From contig NZ_KK211315.1 in the NCBI RefSeq assembly GCF_000621605.1, positions 96,720 to 160,719 of the forward strand: a DNA stretch of 64,000 nt, read 5' to 3'. Positions 35,457 through 43,520 of this stretch are shown here, piece by piece. Within the stretch, counting starts at the first letter, position 1, and the number at the start of each line of letters is the position of its first letter. The DNA comes from Butyrivibrio sp. MC2021. Lineage in GTDB: Bacteria > Bacillota > Clostridia > Lachnospirales > Lachnospiraceae. The notes beneath the pieces were generated by a model that ran no database searches, was not told where the DNA came from, and saw only the letters and a list, made by a program, of their open reading frames with translations. The position numbers were made by a program, and so were the translations under genes.

Positions 35457-35476
35457 ATATTTGGTGAGGAGATTTT

Positions 35477-36742
35477 ATGGAAAAAAAGCTGCACCCCTGC
35501 TTCATGATCATAGACTTAAAAAGCTTTTATGCCAGCGTGGAATGTGTAGACAGAGGCCTGGATCCCATGACAGCTCTTCTGGCCGTGGCAGACAAGGAAC
35601 GTAGCAAGGGGACCATATGCCTTGCCATCACCCCCGCAATGAAAGCCCTCGGGATCAAGAACCGCTGCAGGATCTACGAGATCCCGAAGCATCTCAACTA
35701 CATAGTGGCCCCTCCCAGAATGAAGAGATATATCGACATCTCCGCCGATATCTACGGAATATACCTTAGCTATGTGGCCAAGGAAGACATCCATGTGTAT
35801 TCCATTGATGAGTCTTTTCTTGATGTGACCACATATCTGAGCCTTTACGGAATATCCGCTCACGACCTGGCCCTGCGGATCATGGGCGATATCAGGGGCA
35901 AGCTGGGGCTTCGAGCCACCTGCGGCATCGGCACCAACATGTATCTTGCCAAGGTGGCCCTGGATATCCTGGCCAAACACTCTCCTGACTACATAGCGGA
36001 GCTCACGGAGGAGACCTTTAAGGAGCAGCTGTGGGCCCACAGGCCCCTTACGGATTTCTGGCGCATAGGTCCCGGCACCCAGAGGCGCCTTAACTCCCTT
36101 GGAATGTACACTCAGGGGGACATAGCCATTTTCCCCGAGAAGCTCTTATACAAGAACTTCGGAGTCCTTGCAGAGTACCTTATCGACCACTCCTGGGGAA
36201 GGGAGCCCTGTACCATGCAGGAGATCAAGAACTACCGCACCCGCTCCAAGTCCCTCTCCTGCGGCCAGGTCCTGATGCGGGATTACAGCTTCGAGGAGGC
36301 TCTTATCATTGTAAAAGAGATGGCTGACGAACTTTCCCTTGATATGGTGGCAGCCCATGTGGTCAGCAACAATGTGTCCCTGTTCATCGGATACAGCGCA
36401 GAGACCTTCCCTCCCACAGGAGCCAGCGCCACTCTGCCGGTGACCACCAATTCATACCGGATTCTGATGGATGCTTTTGTTCAGCTGTATTACAGAAGCA
36501 CTCAGCGCACCATCCCCATCCGCAGGGTCAATATCAGCGCCAACTCGGTTCTGGATGAGTGCTTTGAGCAGTACAACTTTTTCGTGGATCCCAGTATCAT
36601 GGAGCGGGACCGCCAGATCACAAGGTCAGTCAATCAGATCAAGGCCCGCTATGGAAAAAATGCCATTATCAAGGGCATGGACCTGTATGAAGCAGGCAAT
36701 GCCATAACCAGGAATGCCCAGATAGGCGGCCATAAACGTTAG
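35477..36742 (+). CDS. uvrX: Y-family DNA polymerase, UvrX/UmuC type
   Basis: 421 residues: FMIIDLKSFYASVECVDRG with the first catalytic Asp, YSIDESFLDVT with the Asp-Glu pair, and a helix-hairpin-helix (WRIGPGTQRRL) before the little-finger domain. It is of the Bacillus UvrX/YqjW group, an error-prone translesion polymerase used after DNA damage. ATG 35477 follows GGTGAGGAG. It leads a three-gene set with a YolD-like protein and a 95-residue unknown, with a LexA-box candidate upstream. Confidence 0.9.
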   Translation: MEKKLHPCFMIIDLKSFYASVECVDRGLDPMTALLAVADKERSKGTICLAITPAMKALGIKNRCRIYEIPKHLNYIVAPPRMKRYIDISADIYGIYLSYVAKEDIHVYSIDESFLDVTTYLSLYGISAHDLALRIMGDIRGKLGLRATCGIGTNMYLAKVALDILAKHSPDYIAELTEETFKEQLWAHRPLTDFWRIGPGTQRRLNSLGMYTQGDIAIFPEKLLYKNFGVLAEYLIDHSWGREPCTMQEIKNYRTRSKSLSCGQVLMRDYSFEEALIIVKEMADELSLDMVAAHVVSNNVSLFIGYSAETFPPTGASATLPVTTNSYRILMDAFVQLYYRSTQRTIPIRRVNISANSVLDECFEQYNFFVDPSIMERDRQITRSVNQIKARYGKNAIIKGMDLYEAGNAITRNAQIGGHKR

Positions 36743-36751
36743 GAGGCAGTT

Positions 36752-37057
36752 ATGCCAAGAGCAGACAGAGCAAGTCAGTTCATGCCTTTTGCAGCCCTGA
36801 AGGGCTTTGAAGAAGCTCTTTTAGAAAAAGAAAGAATCGAAGTCGAGAAGGTTCTTTTATCAGAGGAAGCTCTGGACTTTCTCGATTACCAGCTCTCCCT
36901 TCTGAAGGTTGGGGACATGGTGACGGTCATCTATTACGACTGCGGAGCGTACCTCAAGAAGACCGGGCTTATCTCCCGGATCCGCAAGGATGCCCGGTAC
37001 CTCACAGTGGTAACCACCGACATCAGTTTTGACAACATTCGGGAAATACAGTTCTAG
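36752..37057 (+). CDS. yolD: YolD-like protein
   Basis: 101 residues of the YolD-like family (RADRASQFMPFAALKGFEEAL at the start, then a beta-rich body with DMVTVIYYDCGAY). YolD proteins are encoded beside UvrX-type polymerases and are thought to be UmuD-like partners. It begins 9 bases after uvrX behind GGAGG, so it is cotranscribed and probably SOS-controlled. Confidence 0.88.
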   Translation: MPRADRASQFMPFAALKGFEEALLEKERIEVEKVLLSEEALDFLDYQLSLLKVGDMVTVIYYDCGAYLKKTGLISRIRKDARYLTVVTTDISFDNIREIQF

Positions 37058-37083
37058 CAAATAAATTTGGAGGTCAGCATAAT

Positions 37084-37371
37084 ATGAGTAAAATAATTGA
37101 AGAAGTAGACGTTATTTGCCAGCACAAGCCTGATGGCAGCATTATTCCTATGCGACTTCGCTTTAAGAACGACGACGGAGAATACGAGGCCTACACCATC
37201 AAGGGCTTTCGTTTGTCCGACAAAAAAGGCACCCATACAACCGCAGATGGAATCTACGTCGGAGATTACACCTTTGTTTTTGAGTGCCTTATTATCTCTA
37301 TGAATATGAAAAGAATTGTCCGGCTCTACTATGATCCCAGAACCGGCACCAGCTGGCGGCTGGCAGTGTAG
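37084..37371 (+). CDS. Small protein of the uvrX-yolD unit
   Basis: 95 residues, beta-rich, with no membrane segment: a DGSIIPMRLRFKNDDGEYEAY block followed by a short KGTHTTADGI loop and a C-terminal RLYYDPRTGTSWRL. I do not know a name for it, but its place 27 bases behind yolD with its own GGAGGT makes it a likely member of the SOS polymerase unit. Could be an accessory or brake for the polymerase; that is inference. Confidence 0.6.
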   Translation: MSKIIEEVDVICQHKPDGSIIPMRLRFKNDDGEYEAYTIKGFRLSDKKGTHTTADGIYVGDYTFVFECLIISMNMKRIVRLYYDPRTGTSWRLAV

Positions 37372-37401
37372 GCGAAAGTGCCTTCCAACTAAATTTTCAT
37401 A

Positions 37402-39342
37402 TTAAAACACAGACAGTCTCTTTTCCTTTGGCACAAAATATGGGCTGTTTTCATCGATATCATAAACATCATAAAACTCATCAAACTGCCCGAGAATGAA
37501 ATTGATTCGCTCTTTGCCGGGGAGATAGCCGCCTGACATGACATAGTCTATATCATCCTCTGTGATATAACATGCGTTTGTTTTAGCATAAGTTCTGAAA
37601 AACAGATCATAGTCAGGATTCTCCCTCTTATTCAGGATATTAAGACAGCATTTCATAGCAATAAGATCGGCATAGGTCTCAATCTTCACTGAATTACCGT
37701 CTAGCTTACGCCCATAACCCACTTCCATGCCATCAAAAAAGTCGGCGATCCTTTGCTGCTCTATGTTATATGCAGAATATTCATCCTCTGTCATCCAGTT
37801 CTTCCAGTAGCCATGCCAGTCGAAGTTAATACTATAAGGATCATAAGAATGTCCATATTCATGAGCCACTCCCATTCCGAAGTAGGCAAGCATTTCTTCG
37901 TAGGATGCAGCGTTGGAGCAATATGGATTAGCCAGTTTACCGCTTGTCACATAAAATGCATTGTAACCGGAGATATAATAGGCATTTACTTCAAAAAGCT
38001 TTGCATTAAAAATCTGTCTTTTATCATCTTCCTTTCCTGCCTGACTTCTGACAAAGCGCTCCCTGCTGATAAGAAGAGAAATATAGTCATCTACGATATT
38101 TCCTGTCAGTTCCAGGTCGGAAAGGTCGTTTTGAATTTCATTTTTTCCAAGGCTGGCTCTCATATACAGAATCTTGTGGTTAGCCAGTTCTTTCCCATGT
38201 GTGCTGAGCCAATCAGTGCTTTTTATGATGTCCCTGTAACTGTTCTTGATATCTTCAATCATATCCAGAGCCTGCTGCTCGTTGAAATTCTTCAGATATT
38301 TTTCATTATAGGCTTCATTTATTACATCCGGCGCATATTTTGTTACCGTTGAATATGCTACATCCTTATACTCTGTTCCATAAGCGGCCTTTATCACATC
38401 CCCACCATAGATCGGAAGCAATTTTGAAATTGCTCCAAATAGCATATGGTCTTTGATTGCTGGGACATTTTCTTTTTGATAAAGATCATTAATGAACTGA
38501 CAAAAGTTATCTTTGGCAATAAACTCTTTTTTCCTGCCAAATGCATTCAGATTCTCAAGAATCTCTATCACCGGCACTGATACATTTTCTTCTTCCAGGA
38601 TCTTTGAGTCATAATAGACAACTGTACTCTCAACCTGCTCGTTCCAATACTCGTCTATCATCTGTCCGACAAAAGAAGCATTCTCAAGCATTTCTCCGGT
38701 TCGGGCCTCGGAATAACCCAGCAGTTCCATCAAGTTAAGAAACTGTTCCCCGGCAGAATCATCCGCTTCATTTCCTGATATCAGATTCTTATAAAAATCT
38801 ATATCACCAGTCATGCTATTGGGGTTAAACCATGTAGAATTAAAGCCTATGTAGTCCGGAGCAACTACGAATTGAAACTCTTCGCTGTATAGCATGTACT
38901 CTTCACTATTGTAGAGCTGATAAATATCCTCGAGACTATTTATATCTTCAATCTGCCTAATGTGCTCCTTCACGGATTCTATTCTTTGCGAGTAATCTGC
39001 AGTATCCTGAATGTGGCGATAAATAGAAACCGCTTTATAAAGGCCGTTCTCTTCACTAAGTTCATTTAAATCGGTATTATCAAGAATATCCTTCAGCCGT
39101 TCTTCTGATTGGTACAGCTCATCCCATGTGGCGGCTGCACTTTCATTGCCTGTCTGTTTCTGCTTTTTCCATTCACCATTTACAAACTCATCAAAATCCG
39201 AGATGGCTTGTTTATCATCTATTTCCTCAATCACACTTTTTTCAGCATCAGCATTAGATTCTTCTGCCATTCTACTTTCGCCACATCCTGTTGCTGCCAC
39301 AACTAAAGATGCGCTCAGCAATACGGCCAATACTTTTCGCAT
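37402..39342 (-). CDS. M13-family metallopeptidase lipoprotein
   Basis: 646 residues. Signal peptide with lipobox VAATGC, so it is anchored outside the membrane. The C-terminal third has AHEYGHSYDPYS, the HExxH zinc site, and downstream DGMEVGYGRKLDG and YADLIAMKCCL, in the order seen in M13 (PepO/neprilysin) peptidases, where a Glu and Asp-Arg complete the site. The typical NAYY and GxxxGHE parts vary. It likely trims small peptides outside the cell. ATG 39342 follows AAGGGGAT. The gene ends convergent to the uvrX unit. Confidence 0.8.
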   Translation of the reverse strand: MRKVLAVLLSASLVVAATGCGESRMAEESNADAEKSVIEEIDDKQAISDFDEFVNGEWKKQKQTGNESAAATWDELYQSEERLKDILDNTDLNELSEENGLYKAVSIYRHIQDTADYSQRIESVKEHIRQIEDINSLEDIYQLYNSEEYMLYSEEFQFVVAPDYIGFNSTWFNPNSMTGDIDFYKNLISGNEADDSAGEQFLNLMELLGYSEARTGEMLENASFVGQMIDEYWNEQVESTVVYYDSKILEEENVSVPVIEILENLNAFGRKKEFIAKDNFCQFINDLYQKENVPAIKDHMLFGAISKLLPIYGGDVIKAAYGTEYKDVAYSTVTKYAPDVINEAYNEKYLKNFNEQQALDMIEDIKNSYRDIIKSTDWLSTHGKELANHKILYMRASLGKNEIQNDLSDLELTGNIVDDYISLLISRERFVRSQAGKEDDKRQIFNAKLFEVNAYYISGYNAFYVTSGKLANPYCSNAASYEEMLAYFGMGVAHEYGHSYDPYSINFDWHGYWKNWMTEDEYSAYNIEQQRIADFFDGMEVGYGRKLDGNSVKIETYADLIAMKCCLNILNKRENPDYDLFFRTYAKTNACYITEDDIDYVMSGGYLPGKERINFILGQFDEFYDVYDIDENSPYFVPKEKRLSVF

Positions 39343-39501
39343 ACAATATCCCCTTATATTCATGTTTTATATACGTGCACCCTAAATATGCACAGGATAT
39401 TAATTTTAATTGTTTGCATTTATGAAGTCTACAGTAATTAAGAAAAGTATAATAATTGAAAATGTTATTTTCACTCAGCTCATTTTTTACATAATAGAAA
39501 A

Positions 39502-39525
39502 GCGATGTGCATTTCTACACATCGC
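39502..39525 (-). terminator. Rho-independent terminator after YeaQ-like gene
   Basis: Perfect 8-base arms GCGATGTG/CACATCGC (39502-39509, 39518-39525), 8-base loop, then TTTTCTATT on the minus strand. It lies about 20 bases after the YeaQ-like stop. Confidence 0.8.
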
Positions 39526-39546
39526 AATCTACGTTTTTACTGTTTT

Positions 39547-39783
39547 TTATGAAAAGAGCTTTCTTCCTGCCCAGATGCAGATGCAAGCACCTACTGTTGA
39601 AACAATAAGGCTGCCGATAATTCCTGTAGCAGTAAATCCGATAAGCTTAAATACCAAGCCTCCAACAAATCCACCGCCGATACCAAGAAGTATGTTCTTG
39701 ATAGTTCCTGACTTTTCACTCATAAGTCTGCTGGCAATAAATCCAGCGATCGCACCAAGTATAAGTCCCCAGATAAGTCCCAT
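39547..39783 (-). CDS. GlsB/YeaQ/YmgE-family membrane protein
   Basis: 78 residues with three hydrophobic, glycine-rich segments: LIWGLILGAIAGFIASRLM, NILLGIGGGFVGGLVF and ATGIIGSLIVSTVGA, the pattern of transglycosylase-associated / general stress membrane proteins. Role in envelope stress is inferred from the family. ATG 39783 follows GGAGG; the upstream ATG at 39798 lies on that site. Confidence 0.9.
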   Translation of the reverse strand: MGLIWGLILGAIAGFIASRLMSEKSGTIKNILLGIGGGFVGGLVFKLIGFTATGIIGSLIVSTVGACICIWAGRKLFS

Positions 39784-39810
39784 AGCATTTTCCTCCATTT
39801 TTCTTATGTG

Positions 39811-40497
39811 CTATCTATTATATAGGTCTAACCGGTCTACTGTAAATAGGCATGGAATAACAAGGAAATTGCTTCCCTTTGCTTTTTCCCTGTCAAAATG
39901 AGACTCCGGATCTGCTTTGAGCCATTTTTCTATCACAGCAGATTCTTCATCAATATTTTTGATGTTTACATTGTTCCTAGGCTCCTCATAGTATGAAAAG
40001 AGGATATTCTCATGCAAAGATATAAAAGCGTATTTATCGCCTTTTAAAAGGCCTTCTGAGACTATCTCATCATGATATCTAACATATGATGGAAGCTTAT
40101 CCGGGAAAACAAAAGCAATCCTTCCAATCCGCTCTTTTGGCGCAGTTGTCCTCTCCTTCTCCCAGACATCCAGATCCTCTTCAGGAATATGATGATAATA
40201 GACATTTATCATTGGGGCAAAAAATCTGTCGCCGTCTTCTTCAGGCCAGGGCTTAAGATATGGCTTTAAATCGCTCATTATCCTGTCTATGTCCAGACTG
40301 CTCTTTTCCCCTGCCGTGACTATCTCTTCAAGGTACAGAAAGCCCATATTCTCATGGCGATAAAAAGAGGCATTGCATACCATGCCCTTCTCGATCTGCT
40401 TTATAAAAGCAGCTTTACACCGGTCAATGATTCCCTCAATAGGGACATCATTGTTCAATGCTTTAAAGCTGCACCTGTACTGGCTCCTAATCAACAT
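39811..40497 (-). CDS. Hypothetical protein, 228 residues
   Basis: Soluble protein with no signal peptide. It has aromatic-rich stretches (NASFYRHENMGFLYLEE; RFFAPMINVYYHHIPEEDLDVWEKER) and resembles uncharacterised clostridial proteins that I cannot name. ATG 40497 follows AAGAGG. It follows the inositol-monophosphatase-like gene after 33 bases and may share its mRNA. Confidence 0.5.
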   Translation of the reverse strand: MLIRSQYRCSFKALNNDVPIEGIIDRCKAAFIKQIEKGMVCNASFYRHENMGFLYLEEIVTAGEKSSLDIDRIMSDLKPYLKPWPEEDGDRFFAPMINVYYHHIPEEDLDVWEKERTTAPKERIGRIAFVFPDKLPSYVRYHDEIVSEGLLKGDKYAFISLHENILFSYYEEPRNNVNIKNIDEESAVIEKWLKADPESHFDREKAKGSNFLVIPCLFTVDRLDLYNR

Positions 40498-40530
40498 ACT
40501 CCATACCTCTTCTCTAAAGAATTTAGCTGC

Positions 40531-41301
40531 TCAAAGCGACAGGCACTTCGGCATTTCCTTGACTCCTCTTGCACGGCACACAACAGAGGTAAAACCGGTG
40601 TATGATAGCGGATTACCCTCTATATCTGTGACTGTACAGCCTGCCTCCTCGGCAATGAGAGCTGCAGCGGCATAATCCCAGAGCTGTATCTTAAGCTCAA
40701 AGTAAAGGTTGCATCTGCCAAGGGCTACGCAGCACATATCCCACGCAGCAGTCCCGGATCTTCTAAGGTCTACGCACATAGTCAGAAGATTCCTGGCTAT
40801 GTCAAAGGTCTTTTCCTGCAGCTCAGTATAGTATGGCGCGGTTCCAAATAACGCCAGAGACTCTGAAAGTGGCGTATCTGCCGACATAATCTTCTCATCA
40901 TTCATATATGCGCCTTTTCCTGCTTCTGCACTGAACATCATGTCATCATAAGGATTGTATACTACACCGATAAAAGGCCTTCCCTCTTTTAAAAGCGCAA
41001 TCGAAACCACAGATGGTCGGTATGCATAGATAAAGTTGGAGGTCCCATCGATCGGATCCAGAACAAAGCAGTATCCGCTTTTCATCTTGTCCGTGAATAC
41101 GTCCTGTCCGTCCTCTTCTCCCAGAAACTGAGCTTCCGGAACTACAATTTTCAGTTTTTCTATCAAAAAACTCTGTATCTTCTCATCTGTCTCAGTGCAG
41201 AAATTTGCATGGCCTGACTTTTCCATGATCTTAGGCCGCTTGGCGGTTATCATGATCTCACCGGCCTGTTTTGCCACTTTTTTAATCTCTTCTATAAGCA
41301 T
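40531..41301 (-). CDS. Inositol monophosphatase-family enzyme
   Basis: 256 residues with all metal-binding motifs of the family: GEEDG near residue 65, DPIDGTSNF near 86 and WDYAAAALIAEEAGG-like LWDYAAAALIAEEAGC near 208. Such enzymes dephosphorylate inositol phosphate or related sugar phosphates, or PAP (CysQ-like), with Mg2+; the true substrate is open. ATG 41301 has GGGAAAAGAG upstream, better than ATG 41316. The IS605-type element lies right before it, so its promoter may have been separated from or replaced by the insertion. Confidence 0.88.
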   Translation of the reverse strand: MLIEEIKKVAKQAGEIMITAKRPKIMEKSGHANFCTETDEKIQSFLIEKLKIVVPEAQFLGEEDGQDVFTDKMKSGYCFVLDPIDGTSNFIYAYRPSVVSIALLKEGRPFIGVVYNPYDDMMFSAEAGKGAYMNDEKIMSADTPLSESLALFGTAPYYTELQEKTFDIARNLLTMCVDLRRSGTAAWDMCCVALGRCNLYFELKIQLWDYAAAALIAEEAGCTVTDIEGNPLSYTGFTSVVCRARGVKEMPKCLSL

Positions 41302-41344
41302 AGTCTCTTTTCCCAATCGCTCTTAGTAATACTTTTCTAGCATT

Positions 41345-41481
41345 TTCTTCACGCATTTGTTACAAATGAACTACCCTCACCGACTCTGCGTCGGAAAGGG
41401 TTTCTGTTATGCCGCTTTGCGGCATGAACCTTCAGTCTGCCTATGGCATCCTGAAGAACAGGGCATGTCCACTATGCCCCT
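41345..41481 (-). ncRNA. Probable TnpB right-end RNA (omega RNA/reRNA) and guide
   Basis: TnpB nucleases use an RNA made from the end of tnpB and the element's right end, with the flanking DNA as guide. On the minus strand 41481-41365 shows two stable hairpins, ATGCCGCAAAGCGGCAT and CCGACGCAGAGTCGG, then the boundary GGGTAGTTCATT. The guide would be the roughly 20 bases beyond, 41364-41345. The scaffold part is unchanged in the decayed copy. The RNA ends are inferred, not seen. Confidence 0.65.
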
Positions 41482-42834
41482 ATCCCATTGTGTTACCTTT
41501 GGGAATACTTTTCTCAAGATATTTGCAGCCCCGTTTATGTCTGCATTTGTGAGTGTTCCATCGTAGTGTCTGTAGAGTCCTCTTTTTATCCTTCTTCCTG
41601 AAAAAGAGTATTCTTTATTCTTCCCTTTTTCATACATGGGAATCGGATCCATAACAAGAAAATCCGCCTTCGAAGTATAGCTCTCCTCGGTCAGGGCAAA
41701 TCTTATTCCATATTCAGCAAGCTTATAGCGGAGCATATCTGCAAATATCAGCATTGGTATCTGCACAAAATTCTGGTTACTGATATGTCCCATATCTGCT
41801 TCCTGTTTCTGGAATACGTTATGTCCCATCACCACAACATCGACACGGTTATCCCTTGCATAGTCCGCAAGCTGTCTGCTTATTTTGTGGAACTGGTCCT
41901 TTATCCTCCTGTTCCTCTTTTCAGTAAGGATGCTCATTTTCCTGGTACGGTATCTCTTATTGCATCTCATGGCACATGAAGCTAGCCGTCCCATCTCCTT
42001 GTTATAGAACTGGTTGATGGACTTGATGACTCCGCCCTTTATGACAAATGGTCTGTTACCAAAGTTGTTTACTACGGCAGCTATGTTATCTGTTCCGGGA
42101 TCTAGTGCCATCACGCGGATGCCTGAAATATCCGCCATATCTGCAAGGCTCCTCAGTATTTCCTCATCATCGGCAGGAACCATGCCCCTTGTTTCCACAT
42201 CCATGACGACATCTATCACAAAGTCCTTCCCATGAGGCTTTATGCGCACTTCCTTAAGCTTTCCGGAAGGGAAGTCTTCACCAAGTCTTAGCATATCGTT
42301 TGTTCCGGGGAATCTGATAAGAGAGTCATCCTTTATCCTGCATATCTGGTTTGTGAGTATGGCTGTCTTGTACTTTCCCTCACCTACATATTTGGGCATG
42401 CGGGGGCGTCCTGTAAAAGCAGACGGATTCTTTGTATATGCCTTCACTGCCTCAAAAAATGACTTGTAATCCCTAATGAGGAGTTTAAGTATCTGCTGGT
42501 TTGCCTGTGATGGAAGCCCGTAGTATGCCTTATCTTTTGTGGTCTTTAAAAGATAGTCGAGGGCATTGTAAGAAAGCCAGGAACCTTTTACCTGATATTT
42601 TGTACCATCGAGGGTATCACTCACAAGCCTGAATACCTGCATCTGATTGGGATACAGGGGTCTGTAGGATTCAAAAGCTTCCATAGCCGAAGAATACTGA
42701 CGGATTATGAAATTAGCCCTGTTGTACAGAATGGCTGAAGCTCTGCAGATATCACTGCAGTAACCATATAGTCTGTTGTTTTTACTGATTCTGAACTGCC
42801 TTGTTCTGTACACGGTTGTAATTCCCTTCACCAA
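41407..42834 (-). CDS. tnpB: TnpB, RNA-guided nuclease of IS605-type element
   Basis: 475 residues. The RuvC core shows the first Asp in ALDPGTDN (about residue 245) and the last Asp in ADINGAANI (about 432). The middle position, normally Glu in an IVxE motif, reads VVVMGHN with Gly at about 337. A pair of Glu at 383-384 in TEESYTSKA may take over. The four-Cys zinc ribbon is absent, replaced by FSGRRIKRGLYRHYDG. TnpB cuts DNA next to a motif using the right-end RNA as guide. Promoter: TTGCAC-17-TATAAT at 42872-42877/42849-42854. It starts at a TTG or the next GTG. Confidence 0.9.
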   Translation of the reverse strand: MVKGITTVYRTRQFRISKNNRLYGYCSDICRASAILYNRANFIIRQYSSAMEAFESYRPLYPNQMQVFRLVSDTLDGTKYQVKGSWLSYNALDYLLKTTKDKAYYGLPSQANQQILKLLIRDYKSFFEAVKAYTKNPSAFTGRPRMPKYVGEGKYKTAILTNQICRIKDDSLIRFPGTNDMLRLGEDFPSGKLKEVRIKPHGKDFVIDVVMDVETRGMVPADDEEILRSLADMADISGIRVMALDPGTDNIAAVVNNFGNRPFVIKGGVIKSINQFYNKEMGRLASCAMRCNKRYRTRKMSILTEKRNRRIKDQFHKISRQLADYARDNRVDVVVMGHNVFQKQEADMGHISNQNFVQIPMLIFADMLRYKLAEYGIRFALTEESYTSKADFLVMDPIPMYEKGKNKEYSFSGRRIKRGLYRHYDGTLTNADINGAANILRKVFPKVTQWDRGIVDMPCSSGCHRQTEGSCRKAA

Positions 42835-42848
42835 ACCTTATACTCTGT

Positions 42849-42877
42849 ATTATAGCATATTTGCAGCAAATGTGCAA
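42849..42877 (-). promoter_or_regulatory. tnpB promoter candidate
   Basis: On the minus strand TTGCAC at 42877-42872 and TATAAT at 42854-42849 with a 17-base spacer. The spacer is itself a near palindrome (GCATATTTGC-A-GCAAATGTGC, 42855-42875). Confidence 0.55.
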
Positions 42878-42907
42878 ACATTTGTTTGCGTTAGATTTGG
42901 AGGTTTC

Positions 42908-42961
42908 ATGGACAGTTACAAGAGGAACAGGCATTCAGTCTACCTGCTTACATACCACGTA
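42908..42961 (+). pseudogene. tnpA (Y1 transposase) N-terminal fragment
   Basis: ATG 42908 after GGAGG opens MDSYKRNRHSVYLLTYHV, the unmistakable first residues of IS200/IS605 TnpA, which normally continue with VFVTKYR. Here the next codons come from the reverse complement of prfH. The catalytic HuH and Tyr are missing. Confidence 0.85.
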
Positions 42962-43520
42962 AAGATTGGTACCAGGTACCGTTTTTCTGTTTACTCCACG
43001 CGCTGTTTTTCTGCTTATCCTTACTATCTACGTTCGTCTGCTTAAGGACTGCAGAAAGCTTTCTAAGTGCGTCCTGCTTGTTCATGAACTGGCTTCTTTC
43101 CTTTGTGGAGGACACTGTAATGCCTGTTGGGATAAGGATTATCCTTACTCCTGACTCAGTCTTATTATCATGCTGTCCGCCTGATCCTCCACTATGGAAC
43201 TTTTCAATTCTTATCTTGTCTTCCGTAATTTTCTCATCAACTTCATCAGGCTCTTCGATGATGCTAACGTCCACAAACCAGTTCTTTCTCTTGTGCCCCG
43301 GTCTGTAACCGCTCTTGCATACCCATTGCATTGTGCCTTCAAGGGCTGACAAGTCCTGTTCTGAAATAAAAATGATTGATGAATAGGCTCCTTCTACCTC
43401 TCCTTTCACGCCTGTAATCATCTCTATATCCGGAAATTCCTTTTGTAAAGCTCTGAAAATGCCACCCACAGCAGCCCTACATTCGACTGGACCCATGCCT
43501 GAACTAATCTGCATTATCAT
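42948..43520 (-). CDS. prfH: PrfH, release-factor homologue for ribosome rescue
   Basis: 190 residues. The order WVCKSGYRPGHKRKNWFVDV, then GGSGGQHDNKTESGVR with the catalytic GGQ, then PTGITVSSTKERSQFMNK follows PrfH. PrfH hydrolyses peptidyl-tRNA on ribosomes whose decoding centre has been cut, working with RtcB. ATG 43520 shares its A with the rtcB TGA stop and has GGGAGGG 8 bases upstream. The usual C-terminal LERGNP block is not there; the last 6 or so residues lie at the IS605 fragment, so the end may be trimmed or altered. Confidence 0.9.
   Translation of the reverse strand: MIMQISSGMGPVECRAAVGGIFRALQKEFPDIEMITGVKGEVEGAYSSIIFISEQDLSALEGTMQWVCKSGYRPGHKRKNWFVDVSIIEEPDEVDEKITEDKIRIEKFHSGGSGGQHDNKTESGVRIILIPTGITVSSTKERSQFMNKQDALRKLSAVLKQTNVDSKDKQKNSAWSKQKNGTWYQSLRGM

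Larger units (their letters stand above)
41365..42961. mobile_element. IS200/IS605-family element with intact tnpB and truncated tnpA
   Basis: The right end at 41365 is set by comparison with the remnant at 15134-15522: the two copies are identical up to this base and diverge after. The element carries tnpB on the minus strand and, diverging from it, 18 codons of tnpA on the plus strand. The tnpA homology stops near 42961, at the 3' end of prfH, so the left end is lost. Hairpins lie at 42855-42875 and 42874-42889 between the two genes. With no working tnpA it can only move if another copy supplies the transposase. Confidence 0.85.
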
